From Antedon mediterranea (Eukaryota; Echinodermata; Crinoidea; Comatulida; Antedonidae), in contig NC_092673.1 in assembly GCF_964355755.1 (NCBI RefSeq), forward strand, positions 29,271,001-29,331,000: a stretch of DNA of 60,000 nt, given 5' to 3'. Shown piece by piece: positions 24,587 to 33,174 of this stretch. Under the pieces are notes generated by a model. That model ran no database searches. It saw nothing but the letters and a program-made list of their open reading frames with translations, and was not told the DNA's origin. The translations under genes and the position numbers were made by a program. Numbering within the stretch: position 1 is the first letter of the stretch; every line of letters starts with the position of its first letter.

Positions 24587-24652
24587 CCGTTGAGGTTCGA
24601 ACCCCAGCTGATAGCACTCAAAACTGAGCATTACCCGTTGCACCACAAACTG
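24587..24652 (-). repeat. Opposed tRNA-like sequence at the end of unit 1
   Basis: On the minus strand, TGGTGCAACGGGTAATGC matches box A and GGTTCGAACC matches box B at tRNA-like spacing. An A-rich tract lies next to it. It points towards the plus-strand head of unit 2. Confidence 0.5.
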
Positions 24653-24750
24653 AAACATGACTGAACAGCTAACAATAGTCTATTTATACGTGTATTAAGT
24701 AATTTATCATTACGTCATAAATATCCTATTAACCTTTCTAAAATCAAAAT

Positions 24751-25011
24751 GATCAGTTAGCTCAGTCGTCTGAGCGTCGTGTTAACAACACGTATGTCGT
24801 GGGTTCGATTCCCACGCTGGTCGGTGGAATAGAGTTAAGGCTATGCGAGCCACTGTGTTTGGGGTTCACAGATCATACGTCCCCCTTTCCACCACACATC
24901 ATGAGGCGACAACATCAATGCATCTGGTGATGTGGTGGAAACGACCCCAAAAGGCTGTGGCAGGGCCTTAGTGCTGAGGCAGGGAGAGCACATTTACCAT
25001 CTTTTTTTTTT
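24751..25011 (+). ncRNA. tRNA-headed putative Pol III unit, copy 2 (most complete)
   Basis: The first 73 bases (24,751-24,823) fold as a tRNA. The acceptor pairs GATCAGT with GCTGGTC using G-U pairs, the D arm is GCTC/GAGC, the anticodon loop is TTAACAA with anticodon AAC (valine), and the T arm is GTGGG-TTCGATT-CCCAC. No terminator follows. A body of about 180 bases continues with strong pairings (GGTGGAA/TTCCACC and CCACCAC..ATCA/TGATGTGGTGG) and then ten T. This is the layout of a Pol III transcript with a tRNA-derived promoter: a SINE or a tRNA-fused structural RNA. Expression is unknown. Confidence 0.5.
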
Positions 25012-26337
25012 GGCTCTCGCCAACTGCTTTGATTGTATAAATTTTATGTTTAGCGCCCTCAATTTATTTTAATGTTAAAAAAGGGAATTCATTCTCTTCG
25101 TTACGTGTTTAGAAGAGAATTAATTTTATCTCATCGTAGTTTGGTATGCGTTTGTTATGCAAATGAGTGTGCACATGTGCTGTGGGAAAGATGGTATTGT
25201 TAGTTATTCGCGATCAACACACAACAATTTCAATTTTTATTTGTTAATCTTTTACATTAGAATTGTAATTCTACCGTTACACATTATAGTATCCGTTTCA
25301 TGCAAGATATTGTATTGTAGGCCTACTAATATGTTGTGAATAAAAGTTTATGGCAGAATAAATAAATAAATATGATTTAAGCAGATCTTCGAAATTGAAG
25401 CATATATGAAGTCGAGATTTTTTAAAACCCAACCTAAAATTCGCATCTGGATAGTTAAAATTTAACATTATAATTATCAAAGGTGATATGATAAATCTAA
25501 TTGTTTTCTAAATTATAGAAATATTAAAATTAGTAAGTAGGCTTTTGTGTGCTAGCTCTGTTTGTATTTCATAATTTTGTTGTTTTGTTGAATTTCCGTC
25601 ACGGCCGCGTGCATTGCATGTCTCACACTTGGGAAACAATCACCATTGTAAGGCTGGTCCTGAAGACTTTTATATTTCGTTTCATAATTTCCGGGGACTA
25701 AGCTTTCATTCTTAGCTCTGCCCCAACCATGGTGAGCTTAACTGGAGACTTAATATTTAATTTCATATTTCAATAAATATTTTTTTCAAAATTGTCTTTG
25801 CTCAGCCCCAATCATGGTGGGGTAGTGAAGACTCTTATATATCATGTTTCAAAATAGTATAGGTGTCATTTCTGGGGACCTTGTAGCTATTTTAAACAGT
25901 TTGGTAAGCCCTGCGTTGTTATGCAAATGAGTTTGTGCAGGTGTAATGGGGAAGATAGTATTGTTAGTCCTACGCGGTGTACACGCCACAAAATTAAATT
26001 TAAAAGTTAAATTTTGATTTTGCTAATCTTTATTAGAAATTCAAATCATGTAAAAATACAATTTTCCGGGCGGGAATCCCCTCCTTTAGTTTACAAAAGT
26101 AATCTTGAAAAGAACCTCATGTGGAAAAGAAGCTTATCCGTTGTAAAGAAGCCACCGTACCCAAGAGTACTAAAAAATGAGGAACATTCGGGGGTGTTAT
26201 GGTGTCTATTTAATGGAAAAATGAATGCCATACACTTTTGTTTATAATTTAAGAACCACTTGCCTAAGCCTGACATTTTTAACCCTCCAAATATCTCTCT
26301 TTAAAAAAAAAAAAACAATATTCATATAAAAAAAAAA

Positions 26338-26404
26338 TATCCGTAGAAGTTCGAACCCCAGCTGATACCACTCAAAACTGAGCATTACCCGTGCACCACA
26401 AACT
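26338..26404 (-). repeat. Opposed tRNA-like sequence at the end of unit 2
   Basis: Second copy of the minus-strand tRNA-like sequence, with box A TGGTGCACGGGTAATGC (one base shorter) and box B AGTTCGAACTT, slightly decayed. Confidence 0.45.
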
Positions 26405-26510
26405 GAAACATGACTGAACAGCTGATAATTATCTGTTTATACGTGTACGGTGTATTACGTAATTCATCATTACATCATAAATATCCTATTAACCTCGATA
26501 AAACCAAAAT

Positions 26511-26705
26511 GATCAGTTAGCTCAGTCGCCTGAGCGTCGTGTTAACAACACGTATGTCGTGGGTTCGATTCCCACGCTGGTCGGTGGAATAGAGTTAAAG
26601 GTATGCGACCACTGTGTTTGGGGTTCATAGAATTATACGTCCCCCTTTCCACCACACATCTTGAGAAGGCACTAGCAATGCATCTGGTAATGATGTGGTG
26701 GAAAC
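26511..26705 (+). repeat. tRNA-headed unit, copy 3 (3' truncated)
   Basis: The tRNA-like head is complete at 26,511-26,583, with one D-loop difference from copy 2. The body has several changes and stops at about 26,705, just after GTGGTGGAAACG. Unique sequence follows. Confidence 0.6.
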
Positions 26706-26923
26706 GTGTCAACCACGAATAGCAACCCTGAAGAAATACCATAATTCAGTAATATGAATGACTTTTAGTTATCGAATGTTGGCTGACTATATTACTTATG
26801 AGAGTCAGAGACGTCAGGGTACCGCCGTAGCACTAACCTCACAGGAGCGGGTGAATTCAAGAATTAGGAGGAGCCGTAAGCTAAATACTGTATGAAGGCA
26901 AAAAAGATTGTGAAATCGGAGTG

Positions 26924-27147
26924 CTACGTAAAATAACAATTAAAATGAAAATCATGCTTGGCTTCTGTTCCATCATAAAAATGACTCCAAATGTATTCTG
27001 GCCCCTTCACAGCACAAGCAACGTCAAACACTTTAAATGTCGACACTTGTCTATTTTGTGGCGATATTTCTTCCACGTTATGTGACAAAGTTGGAATTGT
27101 CGGAACCGTTTCATTCCGTTTCAATCTGTATAGTATTGTTGTTTTAC
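26924..27147 (-). pseudogene. ARF-family small GTPase exon fragment, degraded or very divergent
   Basis: After a good acceptor (cttgttttcag) the minus strand reads KTTILYRLKRNETVPTIPT, then SHNVEEI, then FKVFDVACAVKGPEYIWSHF, then YDGTE. This matches ARF/ARL proteins from the P-loop Lys-Thr-Thr through switch I (PTIG.NVE) and interswitch to switch II (WDVGGQ...WRHY). The first codon is split, so a preceding exon must supply the P-loop start; I cannot identify one. The DxxG glycine is Cys (DVAC) and the switch I Gly is Ser or is missing, so GTP hydrolysis as in ARF is unlikely. Homology stops after GTE with no clear donor, and a stop follows at 26,924-26,926. No later ARF exon is seen. A pseudogene or a divergent orphan ARL are both possible. 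Confidence 0.6.
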
Positions 27148-27205
27148 CTGAAAACAAGTATTAAAACAACTTTATCACACCGTTCAGTTTAATGTTTAGC
27201 AGCAT

Positions 27206-27207
<2 letters not shown>

Positions 27208-27297
<90 letters not shown>
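27208..27297. repeat. (CA)n microsatellite, about 45 repeats
   Basis: Uninterrupted CA dinucleotides of about 90 bases. The two open frames across it on the minus strand (Cys-Val repeats) are artefacts. Confidence 0.98.
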
Positions 27298-27299
<2 letters not shown>

Positions 27300-27400
27300 T
27301 ATGATAATTTCCATCCTCCAATTAAGGAAAGTCGGATTTTCTCTATAGAGTACCACGGCAGCCGTGGATAAACGACATCTTCTTCCAGTAACGGCCGGGG

Positions 27401-28645
27401 CGCGATTTTTTTTTTTCGTACATAAGTTGGGGACCCCATCATGAAACGTCACAAAATAAACATGAATAATTCATCAGTTAAATTTTCTTGTTCCGTGTGC
27501 ACCCAAAGCGTATAGCAACAAGAAGTGATTACACAAGTGCGGTACGATTCTAGGCCTATCTCCGCTGTGGTTGCCGCGTCCGATTTCATAATAGAATAGC
27601 GGAGTTTTGTGTGGATTGTCGAAATAATCAGCCTTTAGTTTATGGTGTTTTTAATATAGTTTATTACTAAAGAATTACGTGTTAAAATTATAGGTTTTAT
27701 TGATACTATTAGGCCTAATTACTAGTCTCTAAACCCCTGTATATTCTAGTAGTAGCTGTGTGGGTACGGTGTGTGTGACTTGTGTCTTTGGGCTATGTAC
27801 GTCCAATTACTACTTAGTTTAATGTTTTGCCTAGCTGTCGATTAGCCTCGACACATTTTGCATAGTGGACGTGTGTGTGAAGAAGAGTGCGCGAAGGCAA
27901 TCACGTGAATTGACCTAGAATCCTAGGCCTATTATTGTAGAAAGAATCGTATCGCAGTTGTTGTTCCGTGTGCACCCAAGCGTTCTTGGACATAGCCCAA
28001 AGAAAGCTTAGACCCACAAGAATAAAGAATGTGTATAATTTGTGTACTGTATTTTTTAAATTCTGCTATCAATTATCAAACAATATGCAATGTACTCAAA
28101 GGAACTTTAAAAATGCGCGTATATGAACACATGAGATGGGAAGATTTGACCCACGAGAATAAAAAATGTATTTTTGTGTAATGTTTATTGTTTAATTTTG
28201 CTGACTTATTACTCGGATTGTGTCATACCAAAGATAGTGTAACTATTACCAAAGATAGTGTAACTATCTTTGGTCATACCTAACACACACACACGTCACA
28301 CACATCCACACAGCTACTACTAGAATAGACATGGGTTTAGAGACTAATAATTAGGCCTAATAGTATTAATAGAAACTATAATTTTAACACGTAATTCTTT
28401 AGTAATAAATTATATTAAAAACACCATAAACTAAAGGCCGATTATTTCGACAATCCACACAAAACGCCGCTATTCTTCAACAGCGGAGATAGGCCTAGAA
28501 TCGTACCGCACTTGTGTAATCACTTCTTGTTGCTATACGCTTGGGTGCACACGGAACAAGAAAATTTAACTGATGAATTATTCATGTTTATTTTGTGACG
28601 TTTCATGAGGGGGTCCCCAACTTATGTACGAAAAAAAAAATCGCG
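27401..28645. mobile_element. 1.25 kb foldback DNA transposon with 7-bp target duplication
   Basis: The ends are CGCGATTTTTTTTT and AAAAAAAAAATCGCG. The arms are about 380 bp each (27,401-27,785 and about 28,275-28,645) and nearly identical in inverse, for example CGTACATAAGTTGGGGACCCC at the left and its inverse at the right. The 490-bp centre carries another copy of the TTCCGTGTGCACCCAAGCG word and a small repeat of CAAAGATAGTGTAACTAT. The flanks are GCCGGGG on both sides (27,394-27,400 and 28,646-28,652), a perfect 7-bp duplication. No coding capacity, so it is non-autonomous. Confidence 0.85.
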
Positions 28646-28746
28646 GCCGGGGCTCCGTGAACCAGTTCACCAGCAGTTTTTATGGGTGGTGGTGTTTTTA
28701 TAATATTGTTTTGTGAGTAGGACCTCTGAGGAGCCTTTGAACTGAC

Positions 28747-28896
28747 ACTGTATACTATCAAACTTTATGTGATGTGATGTGCCCATATATGGAAATTATG
28801 ATGTCATATCATTACACATTTAAGCATATCACTACCATATTTGGGCACATCACACTTTTTTTTGTCAAACTAGTTTGATGCTGTAGACAGAGCTTT
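28747..28896. mobile_element. MITE family A copy 5
   Basis: From TACTATCAAACTTTATGTGA to AGTTTGATGCTGTAGACAGAGCTT, with GATGTGCCCATATATGG / ATTTGGGCACATC inside. It sits 95 bases to the right of the foldback element. Confidence 0.85.
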
Positions 28897-30157
28897 ATTA
28901 AGAAGGAATAAAACATTTAAATTAAATATTTTGCGCGGATGTGGGTGCACGCTTCATAACATTGGAAATTCAGACAGTATATGAAACATTTACAATTAAT
29001 TATTTAGATGTTGTCGGAGATAAATGAACAATTAGGCCCAAAATCAAGGCTACTTAAACAATTGGTAAAATAATATGTAATAAAATCAAATATTTATCTA
29101 CCGCCTGGGGAATTCAAACCAACCCGGATCAATTTTTATCAGTAACTTTATGGAGTGAGTGTTCCCTCTACTTTATTATCAACGAACTGATTGCCGGTGG
29201 TTTTCGTAGTATTACTAATTTACGTAAATTCATTTGAAAAAAAAGAAAAGGTTTACCTGTCCGCGAGTTAAGATTGCATTTCACGGTCTCATACTTAATA
29301 ACAAACTAGGTTTGACCTAGTTTCCATGCCAATGACGTCTGGAGTTTTCGAATCCCATAAGAAAAATGAGGTCAAAATGTTAAAGTTTATTGAATTAAAA
29401 AATACTATTATCATTACAGTATTGTATTTTTTACAAAACATAGGCTAAATGGTTGTTTTAGGTACTTTTTGTGACATATTATGATGGCATATCCATTTTT
29501 ATTTGATTAAATTTAGCATCGAACTCATATAGGGCCACCAATATCTGATTATCCTAATGCGATTAATAGTAATTAATACATTTCTTCTGACATGGCAAAT
29601 GTTTGGCTATAGATGTAGGACCAACATCGCCTGCGAAAGGACGAAGACCCAACGCAAGCGACGATTTGAATAATAGATGTATTATCTTGTGATTAGTCAA
29701 ATTAATTGTGCGCGATTATTTACGTCCAATGGGAACCAAGTTTAACCACAAGGGAGTTTCTCATGCCCACTGTTCATACACAATACTAAAATGGTATTTT
29801 TTACCTGTTTTGTGTACACAACATTGTATTCAATGGCCGATCATACAAACTGCTATAGGCCTACTGATAATATTATCAATTTTAAGGATTGTCACTAACT
29901 TTTTTATGACGTGTGTTTTCTTGGTTCTTGTCTGAACGACGACCAAGCCCGAGGTCGATTTAATTATTTTTCGTCGCAATATCAGATAGACTGATTGTAA
30001 TCAATTTCCTGATTAAGTAATCGCTTTATTAATTTATTGGCTCGTGTAAATAATTCAATTGCTTGTCCACCAGTGTATTTGATTTTACTAACACGATATC
30101 TGTCAAAACTTGCTATAACAGCCTGGTCGTGACGTAACCCAGTGCAAGATCGAGGAG
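28897..30157. other. Intergenic stretch without a recognised gene
   Basis: AT-rich. Near 29,620-29,760 are words (GACGAAGACCCAACGCAAGCGACG, GTGATTAGTCAAATTAATTG) resembling pieces of the GCGACGCAAC element at 30,688. The minus strand has a donor-like GGACAG|gtaaac at about 29,260, with no convincing exon before it. Confidence 0.4.
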
Positions 30158-30160
30158 TAA

Positions 30161-30679
30161 AGGTCCATTTACACTAGGGCGATAACGATTCAATTCAACA
30201 TTTATTAGTTTCTATCAATGGTAAAGCAATACAATAAAAAGAGTGGTAATTTATAATGAGACAAAACAAAAATATCATTAATAGAGGATCTTGTAAGAAG
30301 TAGTTTCTTGTCACGATAAAAAGATAAATATGCATTTTTCATACCTAACAAACAGATTTTAAAAAGTTTTCATCCTAGAACTATAGGATTATCATCTATG
30401 CTGCCTTTGATGAAAATAATATTTCCACACATCCAGTCAAATGACGTCATGATTATTAAGAGCAATAATATCGTTACAATACAACGATTAGTATTGTTTT
30501 TATTGATCATGACGTCATTTGTTTGGATTTTCAAAAATATTATTTTTATCAAATACAGCATACATGATTATCCTATAGTTCTAGAACGAAAACTGTTCTA
30601 ATTTCTTTCGTTTTACCCAAGAAAAATTTATGTTTATCTATTTATCGTCGATCGTTATCGCCCTAGTGTAAATGGGCCT
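30161..30679. mobile_element. PIF/Harbinger-type MITE with TAA duplication
   Basis: The left end AGGTCCATTTACACTAGGGC, continuing GATAACGAT, is inverted at the right as ATCGTTATCGCCCTAGTG then TAAATGGGCCT. TAA flanks both sides (30,158-30,160 and 30,680-30,682). A second inverted pair inside (about 30,370-30,600, including AATGACGTCATGAT / ATCATGACGTCATTTG) makes it fold again. A 3-bp TWA duplication is the hallmark of PIF/Harbinger; assignment is by ends only. Confidence 0.75.
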
Positions 30680-30687
30680 TAAAGCGT

Positions 30688-30853
30688 GGTTCCCACTAGC
30701 GACGCAACACAAGGACGTAACGCAACGCAAGTGAATTGACCAATCACAAGCGATGGCTTATTCGCTTGTGATTGTTAACTGTCTATAACTTCGCTTGTCA
30801 TTGGTTAAAACGCTTGCGTTGCGACGTCCTTGCGTTACGTTCTAGTGGGAACC
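30688..30853. mobile_element. 166-bp inverted-repeat element rich in GCGACGCAAC words
   Basis: The ends are GGTTCCCACTAG and CTAGTGGGAACC. Inside are inverse-paired words such as CACAAGCGATGG and CGCTTGTGATTG, and GACGTAACGCAACGCAAG / CTTGCGTTGCGACGTCC. A partial further copy follows to about 30,925 (GACGCGACGCAACGCAA). Confidence 0.75.
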
Positions 30854-30925
30854 AAGATTTAGTGGGAATTCTCAATAGGACGCGACGCAACGCAATAGAG
30901 ATTACGCGCGCAACGCAACGCAGCA

Positions 30926-32117
30926 GGGATGACATGCACCGCAAGTTTATTTGATAGCCTTTGGTCCTACTAATATAACATTATACCAAACAAATGTAAT
31001 GTAACAGGCAAAAGTTTACCATGTTAAGTTACACTTCAATATTTTTGTATAGGGCCTAATGACACTTCTGTAACATGATTGTTGATTTGAATGCTAACAT
31101 AAAAAAGTCAACGGGTTCGTGTAGAAAATTAAACCGAGGTTTTATGGAAAACATTTGGATGATGCAGCACGTGTTATCGATTATAATCGAAGATACATTG
31201 AGTGATTTCATACCACTTTTGCATTCGCATTAGACAGTCGTATTACAGTCTTAATCTTCTTATTTGATTCCATGTCAATTATATTTCAATACTATTATCC
31301 ATAGTTTGATGCATGCCAGAAACATAATGTTTCGTCATCGACAAACATCAGTAATGATCATTTGAAAGATAAACCTATGTCATCTCAAGTAGGTTCGTGA
31401 TGTATGTAAATGAAGTTAGGGTGCCTGTAGCGTGATGTTCCGCTGTTGAATAGCCTCTTACTTTCACACGTCAAGTAACCGGTTGTATTTGACAGAAATA
31501 CGTGATTATAGAAACTATAGACCAATGTACTCTTATCCTCTTCGACGCATTTAAAGCACATCATAGACATTTTAAAGTATGTCGGAACATCCTTTAAAAA
31601 AAAAAAATAGAATCTGCAGATTTCATTGAGACTATCTGGGGCATTCACCTTTTAATACTGCGAGCTATTTTTTTTCAGTTTTGTTATTTTCAGATTGAAA
31701 TGAGCATGTCATTCATCTGGGGTAAACATTAGATAGATTGCTGGCACCTGTTTTAATATACTATTCTGTAAATTTACGGCATTTTTTATGACACGGAATA
31801 AGTTGCAACTAAAATTTTATGTAGTATAGGCCTGTTGGGGACAGCGTCTGTTTAATTTAGTCATAATCATATTGGTTGGTGTTAGCGCCCTCTCTCTATT
31901 CAAAGATTTGTAGGGATATAATAAAATATCTTTGTTTATCTGAGGTAAAAACTTATTTTGTAATTCTGTTGTTTGGAGGACAACGTTTTTGAATGTCCAT
32001 TTTCTTCTTTTTCATACACATGGTGTATGTACCCTTTGTTTGTTTGAAAAATATTACTATTTTATTATTGTATTCCTTTGGGCATATTAATTAATCACCT
32101 TTTTTGTTCCTGGACGG
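30926..32117. other. Intergenic stretch, one doubtful exon only
   Basis: No homology recognised beyond the possible exon at 31,462-31,591. Confidence 0.4.
31462..31591 (-). other. Possible isolated exon, function unknown
   Basis: A 130-nt open stretch follows a T-rich acceptor (tttttaaag) and ends at a consensus donor (AAA|gtaaga). It reads DVPTYFKMSMMCFKCVEE, then LVYSFYNHVFLSNTTGYL and TCE, with three Cys. I recognise no family. It lies on the same strand as the ARF fragment 4.3 kb further on. It could be one exon of the same unknown gene or chance. Confidence 0.2.
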
Positions 32118-32359
32118 ACTCTCAGATCATCTGATGATTTTTTACTCTCTGTTCCACGCATAGCCACTAAAACCTTTGGTCATAGATCGTTTCTTTTGCA
32201 GCGCCCACACTTCTGGAATTCATTCCCCCCACAAATTAAACACTGCTCTTCTGTTGCCTTATTTAAAAAATTGCTCAAAACTCATTTTTTCGACCACTAA
32301 CATGCCCAGCGCCTTTGATTTTGTACCTCGGTCTTTGAATTGACGCTTTATAAATATTG

Positions 32360-32393
<34 letters not shown>
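32118..32393 (+). mobile_element. Non-LTR retrotransposon 3' end with (ATA)n tail
   Basis: At about 32,133-32,300 the plus strand reads DDFLLSVPRIATKTFGHRSF, then HFWNSFPPQIKHC, then LFKKLLKTHFFDH and stop, the typical last residues of CR1/L2-type reverse transcriptases. A short 3' untranslated stretch leads to a TATAATAATAATA run ending near 32,393. It is a 5'-truncated, dead copy lying 0.75 kb upstream of the RXR start. Confidence 0.8.
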
Positions 32394-32394
<1 letters not shown>

Positions 32395-32879
32395 CATTTT
32401 TGGCAATATCATACAATACAAGAGGTTAATTTAACTATTATCCACACGTCACGCGTACTTTTTGCAAGCGTTAACAACAAACACGCGCATGAAAATGCGC
32501 AACAATTATTTTCTATTATTACGTAAAACAAACACGTGGAAATGTTATTGTTTTTATGTTCGGTGATGAGCTGTCAACAATCACATAAAAATAATAATAT
32601 TGCACGATATTACGTAATCACACGTTGAAATAATACTAATTATTGTTTATATGCCTGTGCTTGCTATAAAATTTTAAAAAATGCTGATTTCTAGGTTTAA
32701 ACTAAACAATATTATATGCAAACTTACAGGAATTGTATCTGTAATTTTCAATATAAAGGGCACTTATTTTATCCTTACATATAATTTATCAAAGTTAAGT
32801 ACTATTGTACGTAAAATATATAACTTTTATCAACATTGGCAGAAATGATAAACAAACTACACAGTTAAACGACCATTAA

Positions 32880-33152
32880 GTCAACGCCTAAGTACGTACG
32901 TTTAGGTTGAGTTTGATAACGTCACACGTGACGTTTGGGAAGCATTGGCCAATCAGACATTGACCTTTAATGATCTGATGCATGACGGGAAGAAATTCAC
33001 GAAATGCATATGCATGAGTGATGCGATCACAAATATCTACAAATTTCTGTGTGGAAACCTCCCGTTTCCGTCAGTTATTTTCTTAGTTTTTAGACGATTT
33101 TCTCACTTAAAGTCAATATTAAGAATCCAAGAAGAATTTTTAAAACTCCAGG
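32880..33152 (+). promoter_or_regulatory. Probable promoter and 5' untranslated region of RXR
   Basis: In order: inverted cAMP-response half-sites around an ACGTG core (AACGTCAC AC GTGACGTT, 32,918-32,935), a palindromic double CCAAT box (ATTGGCCAAT, 32,944-32,953), and TGACCTTTAATGATCT (32,961-32,976), whose inverse is AGATCA, four bases, AGGTCA, a DR4-type nuclear receptor site. The cluster lies 175-235 bases before the proposed RXR start codon. It is promoter-like by composition and position; no TATA box is evident. Confidence 0.45.
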
Positions 33153-33174
33153 ATGGATAGTATGTCAGAATTAG
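33153..33174 (+). CDS. RXR: RXR candidate coding exon 1
   Basis: ATG in good context (CCAGGATGGA) encodes MDSMSEL plus one base, then the consensus donor GTGAGT. The split codon becomes G|AT, Asp. Vertebrate RXRA also has a very short first coding exon starting MD and a very long first intron, which supports the model. An overlapping open frame at 32,945-33,160 in another phase has no family match. An alternative promoter with a different first exon inside the intron cannot be excluded. Confidence 0.6.

Larger units (their letters stand above)
23139..26705. repeat. Tandem array of 1.6-1.76 kb units (two full units and a partial third)
   Basis: Unit 1 starts near 23,139, unit 2 at 24,751, and a partial third at 26,511 that stops near 26,705. 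Units 1 and 2 are highly similar throughout. Unit 2 is longer partly through an insertion of about 120 bp (25,386-25,505) and extra sequence near 26,220-26,300. Each unit has, in order, a plus-strand tRNA-like head, a structured GC-richer body ending in a T-run, an inverted repeat (GAATTAATTCTCTTC / GAAGAGAATTAATTTT), two related blocks around TTATGCAAATGAG, and a minus-strand tRNA-like sequence. No protein gene is recognised. Confidence 0.9.

Noticed and set aside
27161-27452. Two open frames with long Cys-Val repeats
   Set aside because: They are translations of the (CA)n microsatellite.
29260-29330. Possible upstream exon supplying the P-loop to the ARF fragment (…NLNSRTG before GT)
   Set aside because: The donor and phase fit, but the first P-loop glycine is absent, spacing is off by one residue, and no start or acceptor is convincing.
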